Shown one piece after another: positions 27,524 through 36,245 of a DNA stretch of 64,000 nt. The notes below the pieces were generated by a model that was given only the letters and a program-made list of their open reading frames with translations, was not told the origin of the DNA and did not search any database. A program made the position numbers and the translations under genes. Position 1 is the stretch's first letter; each line of letters begins with the position of its first letter. This DNA comes from Haloferax denitrificans ATCC 35960 (GTDB lineage Archaea; Halobacteriota; Halobacteria; Halobacteriales; Haloferacaceae): positions 388,696 to 452,695 of the forward strand of contig NZ_AOLP01000019.1 in NCBI RefSeq assembly GCF_000337795.1, written 5' to 3'.

Positions 27524-28275
27524 TGTGTGAGTGTCTCCGTGTTCCGTCGTACGTCGCCGTCCATGATGGCGGTCCCGACGAGGAGGGCGTCGGCACCGGC
27601 CTCGCGCATCCGCGTCGCGTCGTCGACCGTCTTCACGCCGCTTTCGGCCACGAGAAGCACGTCCTCGGGCGCTTCGGGCGCGAGTTCCTCGAACGTGCCG
27701 AGGTCGACTTCGAGTTTCCCGAGGTCGCGGTTGTTGATGCCGACGATGTCGGCGCCGGCCGCGAGCGCCGCCGTGAGTTCCTCGCGCGTGTGGACCTCCA
27801 CGAGCGGCTGGAAGCCGCGGTCGCGGGCCGCCTCGACGAGGGCCGGGAGGTCCTCGCCGACGAACCGCGCGATGAGGAGCACGAGGTCGGACTCGACCAC
27901 GTCCAGTTGGGCCTCGTGCATGACGAAGTCCTTGCGGAGCACGGGCACGTCGACGGCCTCGCGGATGCGCCGAAGCGACTCGGCGGAGCCGCCGAAGTGC
28001 TCGGGTTCGGTGAGGACCGACAGCGCCGTCGCGCCGCCGGCGACCATCTCGCGGGCCAGTTCGACCGGGTCGTCCTCGCGGACGCCCTCGGTCGTCGGAC
28101 TCGTGGGCTTCACCTCGGCGATGACGGGAACCCGGCCCGCGGCCTCCGTCTCGGCCACGGCCTCGGGGAACGACCGCGCGTCGACCGACACGCGCGTCTC
28201 CCCGCCGGGTCGCTCCCGCGCGGCCTCCAGGATGGCGCGCACGTCGGGAGCTAATTCGTCTCCACTAGCGTTCAT
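27520..28275 (-). CDS. trpC: indole-3-glycerol phosphate synthase
   Basis: 251 residues. Closes the indole ring in tryptophan synthesis. The (beta/alpha)8 barrel has [22 protein letters not shown] and VGINNRDL, all expected in TrpC. It is the first gene of trpCBA and starts right behind a TATA box and a large inverted repeat. The order trpC-trpB-trpA is that reported for Haloferax volcanii. Confidence 0.96.
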   Translation of the reverse strand: MNASGDELAPDVRAILEAARERPGGETRVSVDARSFPEAVAETEAAGRVPVIAEVKPTSPTTEGVREDDPVELAREMVAGGATALSVLTEPEHFGGSAESLRRIREAVDVPVLRKDFVMHEAQLDVVESDLVLLIARFVGEDLPALVEAARDRGFQPLVEVHTREELTAALAAGADIVGINNRDLGKLEVDLGTFEELAPEAPEDVLLVAESGVKTVDDATRMREAGADALLVGTAIMDGDVRRNTETLTQ

Positions 28276-28277
28276 TG

Positions 28278-28308
28278 ATGTACACTAACGCACGTATCTG
28301 TACATAAG
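28278..28308 (-). promoter_or_regulatory. trpCBA promoter with putative operator
   Basis: On the minus strand a TATA box CTTATGTA (28301-28308) stands about 27 bases before the trpC ATG. A perfect inverted repeat overlaps it: ATGTACA (28278-28284) and TGTACAT (28299-28305), with 14 bases between. The half-site centres are about 20 bases apart, two turns of the helix, so a dimer could bind one face and block TBP. A tryptophan-responsive repressor is the obvious candidate but none is encoded nearby. Confidence 0.6.
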
Positions 28309-28456
28309 ACTTGCGTCGGCGGGGACACTCACCGTCTCTCGCGTGTTCGCGTTCGCGGGCGAGCGCGCGCGACCAGCGAACTCGAACCGAACGCGGTCGG
28401 CCGACCCCCACGCCGTCGCCGGAAGGGTCAAGCGTCCGGCGACGGGAGCCGAACGT

Positions 28457-28912
28457 ATGCCCGTCTCGGGAATCTACGCGCGCGAATCGTCGACGCTCGG
28501 CCGCCCCGTGCAGGTCGGCGTGGTCAGCGGGAAGGTCATCGACGTCTCGTTTCCGGACTCGCTCCCGGCGGACGCCGAGTCCGACCACGAACACCTCGAC
28601 GCCGTGTTGGCCGCCATCGACCGGGGCGAGACGGACCTCTCGTCGGTCCCCATCGGCCTGACCGTCCCGACCGACCAGCGGAGCGTGCTGGAGTCGCTTC
28701 GGAACGTCCCGCGGGGCGACACGGTCGACGTGGCGCTCCTCGTCCGCATGGCCGGCCTCGACCCCGAGGACGACGACTCGGAGCGCGTCGTCCGCGAGGC
28801 GCTCGCGGCGAACCCGGTCCCGGTCGTCGTCCCCGACCACCGGGTGAAAGACGGCCCGAGCGCCGCCCCCGACGACGTGGTCGAGGCGCTCCGGAAGTCC
28901 GAAGGAATCTAA
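28457..28912 (+). CDS. alkyltransferase-like protein lacking the active cysteine
   Basis: 151 residues. The C-terminal half follows the O6-alkylguanine transferase pattern: LLVRMAGLDPEDDDSERVVREALAANPVPVVVPDHRV. Where the enzyme has PCHR, this has PDHR, with D127 in place of the methyl-accepting cysteine. It therefore cannot repair by the usual reaction. Cysteine-less relatives (ATL proteins) bind alkylated DNA and hand it to nucleotide excision repair; a similar role is inferred. The first 40 residues differ from Ogt. It is divergent from trpC. Confidence 0.75.
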   Translation: MPVSGIYARESSTLGRPVQVGVVSGKVIDVSFPDSLPADAESDHEHLDAVLAAIDRGETDLSSVPIGLTVPTDQRSVLESLRNVPRGDTVDVALLVRMAGLDPEDDDSERVVREALAANPVPVVVPDHRVKDGPSAAPDDVVEALRKSEGI

Positions 28913-28934
28913 ATCTAATTCTGCGGCCCTCCCC

Positions 28935-29273
28935 TCAGAACGGCATCGCGTCGGTCTCGCGGCGGAGCGCGAGGTAGCCGAGCAGGCCGCCGAGGAGGAA
29001 CAACGTGCTGGCGAGTCCGACCGACTGGACGCCGGTCGCGAGCTCGGCGAACTGCGAGAGCCCCGCGAGGACGAAGCCGCCGCCGGCGACGTACTTGAGT
29101 CGGCTGTCGACCGGAATCCGGAGCGTGACGACGCCGAGGAGAACCGCCGTCAGCCCGAAGGCGGCGTCGGCGGCGAGTCGAAGCGTCGGGTTCCCCGTGG
29201 CGAACGCCGCGACGACGAGCGCCAGATAGCCGATGAGCCCCGCCTGCGTCAACTGCCGCGTGTCGATGTCCAT
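28935..29273 (-). CDS. small four-helix membrane protein
   Basis: 112 residues, nearly all in four hydrophobic helices (about 8-27, 32-50, 60-80, 86-104). No catalytic or binding motif is visible. The ATG at 29273 is chosen because the in-frame extension upstream is Ala/Ser-rich and lies in DNA that looks non-coding. The function is unknown. Confidence 0.65.
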   Translation of the reverse strand: MDIDTRQLTQAGLIGYLALVVAAFATGNPTLRLAADAAFGLTAVLLGVVTLRIPVDSRLKYVAGGGFVLAGLSQFAELATGVQSVGLASTLFLLGGLLGYLALRRETDAMPF

Positions 29274-29387
29274 ACCGGCTACGCGTGATGCGGACACTTG
29301 AACGCATCCCCGCGCCGCGGTCGCGGCGGCGAGCGATTCGGCGGTCGTCGCCGACGCCGACGCCGACACCGACGCGGCGAGCCGCCG

Positions 29388-30410
29388 CTACCAGCCGAAC
29401 AGCTCGTGGCCCGCGAACTCCAGCGCGTTCACGAGGTAGTGGGCGACGACCACGACCAGCAGGCTCCCGGTGAGGACGAACGCCGCCGCGAGGACGAACC
29501 CGAGGAGGCCGGTGACGACGATGCCGAGTCGACCCTGCGCGCCGTGGCCCGCGCCGAAGGCGGCCGACGACACGGCCGCCATGAGCCACGGCGACACGTC
29601 GAAGCCGGCGGCGACCGCTCCCACGAGCGCGCCCCGGAACAACAGCTCTTCGAAGCCGGCGATGAGGGGAAGCGCGACCGCGAACAGGAACACCCAGCCC
29701 GCGGTCGTCCGCGGCGTCAGCGACTCGCGGACCGCCTCGTCGGGCGCGATGCCGAACCGCTCGCTGACCGTCGAGCCGACTCGGTTGGCCCCGTAGAGCG
29801 CGAGTCCGAGTCCGACGCCGAGAGCGAGCTTCGCCGGGAGGTCGGTGACGGAGAGGCCGAGCGCCGCCGCCGGTACGCCGGCGTACCACGCGCCGAGGCC
29901 GAGAAAGCCGCCGAGGAACGCCTGCGAGAGCGCGACGTTGGCGAGCAGGAGATGCGGCGGGAGGTCGTCGGCGGACGCGGGGCGCTCCGAGACGGCCGAG
30001 ACGGGGGCCGCGGTCACGCCGGGCGGAGTCGCCCGGTCGGACTCGGGTTCGGACTCGGAACCGGCCGTCACATCGGAGTCGGCGTCGTCCGCACCGTCGT
30101 TCCCGACGAGCGTCGGCGGCTCGGGTCGCGGCGACGTGTCGGTCGAATCGACCGAGAAGGAGGCCAGCGAGACGGTGTCGGAGTCGGCTGGTTCGTGCGG
30201 TCCGTCTCGTTCGACGGGGGGCGAAACGGGGTCGTCCGGGGTAGCGACTCGGGCGTTTTGGGCGGGGTCGGACTCAGAGTCGTGGGGAGCCGCGGACGCG
30301 TCTGAGCCGGTCCCCTCAGCGTGTGGGACGCCGCGAGAAAAGTGCGCGAAAGAGAGTAAGACGGCGAGGACGAGGCCGGTGAAGCCCGCGAACGCCGCCC
30401 AGTCGGTCAT
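29388..30410 (-). CDS. CPBP-family intramembrane metalloprotease
   Basis: 340 residues. The abortive infection/CaaX-like protease core is in the last 190 residues, with EELLFRG (EExxxR), FGAGHG (FxxxH) and HYLVN (HxxxN) supplying the metal and catalytic sites. Between the first helix (about 5-25) and the core is a disordered acidic stretch of about 125 residues rich in Ser, Asp and Glu, unusual for the family. It starts six bases after the lon stop codon and is probably co-transcribed with it, giving a pair of membrane-linked proteases. Confidence 0.85.
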   Translation of the reverse strand: MTDWAAFAGFTGLVLAVLLSFAHFSRGVPHAEGTGSDASAAPHDSESDPAQNARVATPDDPVSPPVERDGPHEPADSDTVSLASFSVDSTDTSPRPEPPTLVGNDGADDADSDVTAGSESEPESDRATPPGVTAAPVSAVSERPASADDLPPHLLLANVALSQAFLGGFLGLGAWYAGVPAAALGLSVTDLPAKLALGVGLGLALYGANRVGSTVSERFGIAPDEAVRESLTPRTTAGWVFLFAVALPLIAGFEELLFRGALVGAVAAGFDVSPWLMAAVSSAAFGAGHGAQGRLGIVVTGLLGFVLAAAFVLTGSLLVVVVAHYLVNALEFAGHELFGW

Positions 30411-30416
30411 CCGGCG

Positions 30417-32501
30417 TTACTGCGGGCTGGGGCTGGAGGGCCCTTTGACGCCCTGACCCTTGTTGAGGGCGGAGCCGGTGATGCTCTTGAGGCGGTCCAC
30501 GAGCGAGTCCTTCTCGGGTTCGCCTTCGAGGGCGACGTCGAGGACTTCGCTGATGTGCGAGACGGGGATGATGTCGACCATCTCCTTGTACTCGTCTTCG
30601 ATCATCACGTCCTGCTCGTTGGCGGCGGGGATGATGACCGTCGAACAGCCGGCCTTCGCGGCGGCCTCGATCTTGTGGGTGACGCCGCCGACCGGGAGCA
30701 CGTCGCCGCGCACCGACAGCGAGCCGGTCATGGCGACCGACTGGTCGATGGGGATGTCCTCCAGCGCGGAGATGACGGCGGTGGCGACCGTGATGGACGC
30801 GGAGTCGCCGTCGACGCCCTGCTGGCCGGTCTGGACGAACTGCACGTGCACGTCCATCTCAGAGAGGTCCTGGTTGGAGAACTTCTTGATGATGGCCGAG
30901 ACGTTCTGGACGGACTCTTCGGCCATCTCCTTGAGCTGGCCGGTCGCGATGACCTGACCGGGACCCTGCGAGGGCGTGACTTCGGCCATCACGGGGAGCA
31001 TGATACCGGAGTCCTCGCCCATGACGGCGAGACCGTTGACGCGGCCGGTGACGAAGCCGTCGTTGACCGACAGCTCGTAGTCCTTGCGGCGCTCGATGTA
31101 CTGGTCCGCGATCTGCTGTTCGATGGAGCGCGCGCGGCGCTTGGCCTGCAACACGTGGTCGCGGGTGGTCAGCTCGGCGTTCTCGCCGCGGGCGATGTCG
31201 CCGGCGACGCGGACGAGGCCGCCGAGGTTACGGAATTCGAGGGTGAGGTGACCCTTGCGACCGGCGCGGCGGCGGGCTTCGAGGATGAGCTCCTCGACCG
31301 CCTCTTCGGTGAAGTGCGGGAGCCGCCCGTCGTTGGTGACCTCCTGGGCCACGAAGCGCGCGTACTTGCGGCGCATCTCGGGGGTGTCCTGGATGGTGTC
31401 GTCCATGTACACCTCGTACCCGTAGCCCTTGATACGGGAGCGGAGCGCGGGGTGCATGTTCTCCATCGCGTCGAGGTTACCCGCGGCGATCATGATGAAG
31501 TCCGTCGGGACGGGCTCGGTCTGGACCATCGCGCCCGAGGAGCGCTCGGACTGGCCCGTGATGGAGAACTCGCCCTCCTGGATGGCCGTCATCAGGTGCT
31601 GTTGACTGCGCACGTCGAGGGTGTTTATCTCGTCGACGAACAGGACGCCCTTGTTCGACTTGTGAATCGCGCCGGGTTCGACGCGGTCGTGGCTGGGCGT
31701 CTCCATGCCGCCGGACTGGAACGGGTCGTGGCGGACGTCGCCGAGGAGCGCGCCCGCGTGAGCGCCCGTCGCGTCCTGGAACGGCGCGGACTTCTGGTCG
31801 GCGTTGTTCACGATGAGGTTCGGAATCATCGCGTCACTGCCGCGGGAGCCGTAGCGGAACGCGAGGTAGATGATACCCGCGGCGAGGATGCCGAGCAGGA
31901 CCTGCTGGGCGATGATGAGCGAGTAGCCCAGCACGACCGCGATAATAATCCACATGAGGAACGAGCGCATCTGGTTGCGCTTGCGTGCCTCTTCTTTGTG
32001 CGCCTCGACGATCTGGTCACCTTTGCCCGCGGGGACCGTGCGGACCTTGGGGCGATTGCCGTCGTCGGGGTTGTGGTAGACGAGCACGTCCTGTAGCTCC
32101 TCGCGGGGGAGAAGCTCGGACATCGCCTTGGCGAGCATCGACTTCCCCGTCCCCGGGGAGCCGATCATCATGACGTGGCGGCGCTGTTTGGCCGCCTTCA
32201 TGATGACGTCGCGGGCGTGCTCCTGCCCGATGACCTGGTCGACGAGGCGGTCCGGGACGGGAATCTCGTCGGTCGTCTCTATCTTGAGACCACCGAGGAG
32301 GTCGTCTTCGTCCACGTTCTCGGCCACGTCGGCGTCGATTTCGACATCGCTCCCGAGGTCGTCGATCGTCTTCTTGTCGACCTCTTCGGCCTCGTCGTGC
32401 TGGAGCGTCCCCCCGTCGTCGATGCCCTCTTCCGAGGGCGCGTCGTCGGGTGAATCCTCCCGCTCGTGGAGGCTGTCGTCGGTGTTCGTATCGTTACTCA
32501 T
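30417..32501 (-). CDS. lon: membrane-bound ATP-dependent Lon protease (LonB)
   Basis: 694 residues. The AAA+ domain has Walker A GSPGTGKS near residue 115 and Walker B VLFVDEINTL. As in other archaeal LonB proteins two transmembrane helices (about 180-215) lie inside the ATPase domain and hold it at the membrane. The protease domain carries the Ser567-Lys610 dyad (GDSAS and VTHK), with the spacing of 43 found in Lon. Lon is essential in H. volcanii and controls carotenoid and lipid composition. The chosen ATG follows a TATA box (32541-32550) by about 45 bases. Confidence 0.95.
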   Translation of the reverse strand: MSNDTNTDDSLHEREDSPDDAPSEEGIDDGGTLQHDEAEEVDKKTIDDLGSDVEIDADVAENVDEDDLLGGLKIETTDEIPVPDRLVDQVIGQEHARDVIMKAAKQRRHVMMIGSPGTGKSMLAKAMSELLPREELQDVLVYHNPDDGNRPKVRTVPAGKGDQIVEAHKEEARKRNQMRSFLMWIIIAVVLGYSLIIAQQVLLGILAAGIIYLAFRYGSRGSDAMIPNLIVNNADQKSAPFQDATGAHAGALLGDVRHDPFQSGGMETPSHDRVEPGAIHKSNKGVLFVDEINTLDVRSQQHLMTAIQEGEFSITGQSERSSGAMVQTEPVPTDFIMIAAGNLDAMENMHPALRSRIKGYGYEVYMDDTIQDTPEMRRKYARFVAQEVTNDGRLPHFTEEAVEELILEARRRAGRKGHLTLEFRNLGGLVRVAGDIARGENAELTTRDHVLQAKRRARSIEQQIADQYIERRKDYELSVNDGFVTGRVNGLAVMGEDSGIMLPVMAEVTPSQGPGQVIATGQLKEMAEESVQNVSAIIKKFSNQDLSEMDVHVQFVQTGQQGVDGDSASITVATAVISALEDIPIDQSVAMTGSLSVRGDVLPVGGVTHKIEAAAKAGCSTVIIPAANEQDVMIEDEYKEMVDIIPVSHISEVLDVALEGEPEKDSLVDRLKSITGSALNKGQGVKGPSSPSPQ

Positions 32502-32670
32502 AGAACTGTCGTCGCTACTTCTAACGTAGGCCCTGCGACTGATATACTTTCTCCCCGGTCGCATCCGGCGTACCTTGCCGTAACCTCGCGTTTCGACCGC
32601 CCTACCACCGGAATACCGGAATTCTCGTGACTCGGCGTATTTATAAGTAATCCGGACTAACGCCCGACCC
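32502..32670. promoter_or_regulatory. divergent lon / nadM promoter region
   Basis: Two outward promoters share 169 bases. On the minus strand AAAGTATATC (32541-32550) serves lon, leaving a short leader. On the plus strand TTTATA (32640-32645) sits about 28 bases before the nadM ATG, giving a leaderless message. The DNA between is moderately AT-rich. Confidence 0.7.
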
Positions 32671-33216
32671 ATGCGGGGGTTCTACATCGGTCGCTTCCAG
32701 CCGTACCACAACGGCCACCACCGAATGGTCGAAGAGATTGCCACCGAAGTCGACGAACTCGTCCTCGGCATCGGGTCCGCGGGCGACTCGCACTCGCCGC
32801 GGAACCCCTTCACCGCGGGCGAGCGAATCATGATGGTCAACAAGGCCGTCTCCGACTTCGACATCACGACCTACGCGGTCCCCATCGAGGACCTCGACCG
32901 CAACTCGGTGTGGGTCAGCCACGTCCAGTCGATGTCCCCCGCGTTCGAGGTGGCGTACTCCAACAACCCGCTCGTCATCCAGCTGTTCAAGGAGGCGGGC
33001 GTCGAGGTCCACCAATCGCCCATGTTCAACCGCGAGGTGCTGGAGGGCACGGAGGTCCGCCAGCGCATGGTAGAAGACCGCGACTGGGAGTCGCTCGTCC
33101 CCGACGAGGTGGCCGACGTGGTCCGCGAAATCGACGGCATCGAGCGCCTCCAGCGCGTCACGGCCACCGACGGCTCGGAGCGCGTCGCCGACGACGAGGA
33201 CCCCAACCCCTGTTGA
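32671..33216 (+). CDS. nadM: nicotinamide-nucleotide adenylyltransferase
   Basis: 181 residues. Makes NAD from NMN and ATP. The start RGFYIGRFQPYHNGHH contains the nucleotidyltransferase motif GRFxPxHxGH, and the FTAGERIMM and RNSVWVSHV segments fit archaeal NadM. It is followed after a single base by the DUF62 gene, so they form an operon. Confidence 0.95.
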   Translation: MRGFYIGRFQPYHNGHHRMVEEIATEVDELVLGIGSAGDSHSPRNPFTAGERIMMVNKAVSDFDITTYAVPIEDLDRNSVWVSHVQSMSPAFEVAYSNNPLVIQLFKEAGVEVHQSPMFNREVLEGTEVRQRMVEDRDWESLVPDEVADVVREIDGIERLQRVTATDGSERVADDEDPNPC

Positions 33217-33217
33217 G

Positions 33218-34006
33218 ATGATAACGCTCGCGTCTGACTTCGGGCTCGCGTACCCCGCCGCGATGAAGGGCGTCGTCCTCTCGCGGACCGACGCGCGGCT
33301 CGTTGACGTGGCCCACGACCTCCCGCGACAGGACGTTCGCGCGGCCGCCTTCTGGCTCCGCGAGACGCTTCCGTACTTCCCGCCGGCGGTCCACCTCGTC
33401 GTGGTCGACCCCGGCGTCGGCACCGACCGCCGGGCGGTCGTCCTTCGGGTCGGCGACCACGTCTTCGTCGGCCCCGACAACGGCGTCCTCCGTCCGCCGG
33501 CGAGACGCGTGGCCGCCGAACTCGCCGCCGACACCCCCGTCGAAGCCTACGAAATCGACGTTCCGAACCCCGAGTCTACGACCTTCCACGGGCGGGACGT
33601 GTTCGCGCCCGCGGCCGCCGACGCCCACGTTGCCGGCGCATCGGCGCTGGCGTCGGTCGACCGCTTCGAGCTGATTCCCGTCGAGTCGCTCGCCGAGTGC
33701 CGCCTCCCCGAGGCGACCGTCTCGGCCGACGGCCGCGAGGCGACCGGCGAGGTGCTCGTCGTCGACGACTTCGGCAACTGCATCACCAACGTTCCGGGCG
33801 CGGTCGTCCGCGACGCGGCGGGAGACCACGCGACCGTAAACGGCGAGTCGGTCCCGGTCGGCCGCACCTTCGAGGCCGTCCCGCGCGGCGAGAAACTGGT
33901 CACGGTCGGCAGTCACGGCAACGTCGAGTGCGACGTGAACCACGGCCGCGGCGACGAGGCGTTCGGCCTCGCGCCCGGCGACCGCGTCGAACTCCGGGTC
34001 GACTGA
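33218..34006 (+). CDS. SAM hydrolase / adenosyltransferase family protein (DUF62)
   Basis: 262 residues. Family members split S-adenosylmethionine to adenosine and methionine using water or hydroxide; halogenase relatives use chloride or fluoride. Conserved segments are LASDFGL, DVAHDLPRQD, VVDPGVGTDRR, GPDNGVL and FHGRDVFAPAAA. The arrangement is that of the hydroxide-using type found across archaea. It starts one base after nadM and its stop overlaps the next start. Confidence 0.9.
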   Translation: MITLASDFGLAYPAAMKGVVLSRTDARLVDVAHDLPRQDVRAAAFWLRETLPYFPPAVHLVVVDPGVGTDRRAVVLRVGDHVFVGPDNGVLRPPARRVAAELAADTPVEAYEIDVPNPESTTFHGRDVFAPAAADAHVAGASALASVDRFELIPVESLAECRLPEATVSADGREATGEVLVVDDFGNCITNVPGAVVRDAAGDHATVNGESVPVGRTFEAVPRGEKLVTVGSHGNVECDVNHGRGDEAFGLAPGDRVELRVD

Positions 34007-34692
34007 TGAGCGTCGCCGCTCTCGCGTCTGTCCCCGCGCCCGCCTCCGTTCTCGCACCCGTTCCCGCCGCCGTCGCCGTCCCCGAAATCGACCCCTTCGC
34101 GGTGATGAACGTCGTCGGCCTCCTCGCGTTCGCGGTCGCGGGGGCGCTCAAGGCCGCCGAAGCCGGCCTCGACGTGTTCGGCGTCTCCGTACTCGGCGTC
34201 GTGACCGCCCTCGGCGGCGGGACGACCCGCGACGTGCTGGTCGACCGGCTACCGGCCTCGCTCGCGGGGACGTGGGACATGAGCGTCGCGCTCGTCGGCG
34301 TCGCCCTCGCAATCGTCCTCATTCACTCGATAGAGGGGCGCGTGCGCGACCACCCGGCGTTTCTGACCACCGACGCGGTCGGGCTGTCGGCGTTCGCGGC
34401 GACCGGCGCGCTCGTCGGCGTCGACGCCGGGGTCACCCCGTTCGGCGTCGTCATCCTCGCGACCATCACGGCCGTCGGCGGCGGCTCAATCGCCGACATC
34501 CTCATCGGGCGCGTGCCGGTCGTCCTCCGCGACGACTTCTACGCGACGCCCGCGGTCGTCGGCGGCCTCGCCTTCCTCGCCGCCCGCGCGGTCGGCGCGC
34601 CGACCGGCGTCCCCTCGGGGCTGTGCGCCGCGGTCGTCTTCTCGGTGCGGGTGCTCGCGCTCCGCTACGACTGGCGGCTCCCGCGAGTCTGA
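34006..34692 (+). CDS. TRIC-type (UPF0126) cation channel-like membrane protein
   Basis: 228 residues with about seven transmembrane helices in two repeats. Each repeat carries a glycine-rich signature, VTALGGGTTRDVL and ITAVGGGSIADIL, which is the mark of the UPF0126/TRIC family; prokaryotic members form trimeric potassium-selective channels. A long Ala/Pro/Val N-terminus precedes the first helix. Its ATG shares a base with the DUF62 stop codon (TGATG). Confidence 0.85.
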   Translation: MSVAALASVPAPASVLAPVPAAVAVPEIDPFAVMNVVGLLAFAVAGALKAAEAGLDVFGVSVLGVVTALGGGTTRDVLVDRLPASLAGTWDMSVALVGVALAIVLIHSIEGRVRDHPAFLTTDAVGLSAFAATGALVGVDAGVTPFGVVILATITAVGGGSIADILIGRVPVVLRDDFYATPAVVGGLAFLAARAVGAPTGVPSGLCAAVVFSVRVLALRYDWRLPRV

Positions 34693-34724
34693 GGCCGAGG
34701 GTGAGAGAACGCCGAGAACAGAAC

Positions 34725-36044
34725 CTACAGCTCGTTTTCCACGCGCCGCTCGGCCGAGCGGACCTCGTCCGCGATGGCCTCGCGCTCGAAGTAGAGCAGC
34801 TCGACGCCGACGACGACCACCGCGAGCGCGAGGACCGTCCAGAACGTCCCGCGCTCGGCGTCGAACAGGTGCCACAGGAGCGCGGTCGCCGAGCCGACTC
34901 CGCCGACGGTCCCGACGGCGGGAATCACGGCCGTCGCGAGGTCCTCGCGCTCCCGGAAGGCGAGAAACGAGAGGCCGCCGAAGATGCTGATGAACGCGAG
35001 CGACGCGAACGAGCTGATGGCGTCGAGGCTCCCGAGGAAGGCGAACCCGGCCGCGAGCACGCCGAGCGTCACGAGCGGGCGAATCGGCTCGTCGGCGGAC
35101 TCGTCGCGGAGGCGACTCGGGAGCAGGTCGTCGGCGACGAGGCGCTTCGAGAGCCGCGCGGAGCTGAACAGCGTGGCGTTGATGGCGCTCCCCGTCGAGA
35201 ACAGCGCCGCGACCGAGATGAGGACGAACCCGGCCTGTCCGAGGAACGGCCGGGCGGCGACCGCGAGGGCGGTCTCGGCGTGCTGTTGGATGGCGTCGAT
35301 GCCGGCGAGGTTGGTCGTGACGAGCGCCACCAGGATGTACAGCCCCGTCGCGCCCGCGATGGAGATGTAAATCGCCTTCCTGACGGTCTCGCGGGGGTCG
35401 GCGATGTTCTCTTGGTCGAAAAGCAGGAGCTCCCAGCCCTCGAAGGCGACGAAGGAGACGGCGGCGGCGACGAGCGGGCCGATGCCGAGGTTCGACAGGC
35501 CGAAGCCGAGGCCGCCGTGGGTCGCGCCGTAGGCGACGCCGCCGACGCCGAACACGAGCAGGATGGCGACCTTGAGGCCGACCAGAACGTCTTCGGCCCG
35601 ACCGGAGGCGTGCGCCCCGAAGACGTTGAGGCTCACGAACGCGGCGACGGTGAGCGCGGAGACGAACGGCTGTATCGAGACCGACGCGACCGTCGAGACG
35701 CCGGTGAGTTCGACGAAGTAGCCGCCGAAGGCGTAGGCGTACATCGCCATCGTCCCGACGTAGCCGAAGACGAACGTCCAGCCCACGACGCCCGCGAGCG
35801 TGGTGTTGTCGTCGGTGAACCGCTCGACGTAGCCGACGGGCGACCGCGGCGACTCGCACAGACTGTTCAGTCGAAGCAGTGAGTAGCCGGCACAGACCGC
35901 GAGCACGCCGGCGACGACGAACGCCGCCCACGCGAGGGTCCCGGCCGCGCCGGCGACGACGCCGAGCACGGCGAAGATACCCCCGCCGACCATTCCACCA
36001 ATCGCCATCGACACGGCTTCCGGAAGCCCGACTTCGTCGGACAT
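34725..36044 (-). CDS. APC-family amino acid permease
   Basis: 439 residues, 12 predicted transmembrane helices. The start LPEAVSMAIGGMVGGGIFAVLG contains the glycine-rich unwound helix 1 typical of the APC fold, and FVAFEGWELLLFDQENIADPRETVRKAI matches the helix 6 region. Substrate unknown; amino acids are likely from the family. It is convergent with the TRIC gene. Confidence 0.85.
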   Translation of the reverse strand: MSDEVGLPEAVSMAIGGMVGGGIFAVLGVVAGAAGTLAWAAFVVAGVLAVCAGYSLLRLNSLCESPRSPVGYVERFTDDNTTLAGVVGWTFVFGYVGTMAMYAYAFGGYFVELTGVSTVASVSIQPFVSALTVAAFVSLNVFGAHASGRAEDVLVGLKVAILLVFGVGGVAYGATHGGLGFGLSNLGIGPLVAAAVSFVAFEGWELLLFDQENIADPRETVRKAIYISIAGATGLYILVALVTTNLAGIDAIQQHAETALAVAARPFLGQAGFVLISVAALFSTGSAINATLFSSARLSKRLVADDLLPSRLRDESADEPIRPLVTLGVLAAGFAFLGSLDAISSFASLAFISIFGGLSFLAFREREDLATAVIPAVGTVGGVGSATALLWHLFDAERGTFWTVLALAVVVVGVELLYFEREAIADEVRSAERRVENEL

Positions 36045-36245
36045 TGAGTGCAGTTCGACGCTCGCGACGGAAGAACGTAGCGGCCGGCTGATAGGTAGTC
36101 GTTCGGCGGCGCGGCTCCGGGGCGGTCGTCTGCGGCCGGTCGCCTGCGGGCGACACGACCGAGAAAAGCGACACGAAGTGGCCCGGCGGCGGAACGCGCC
36201 GCCGGAGGTGGGTTGAGTGGGGGAGGCGTTCTGCGGGCGGTTCGG

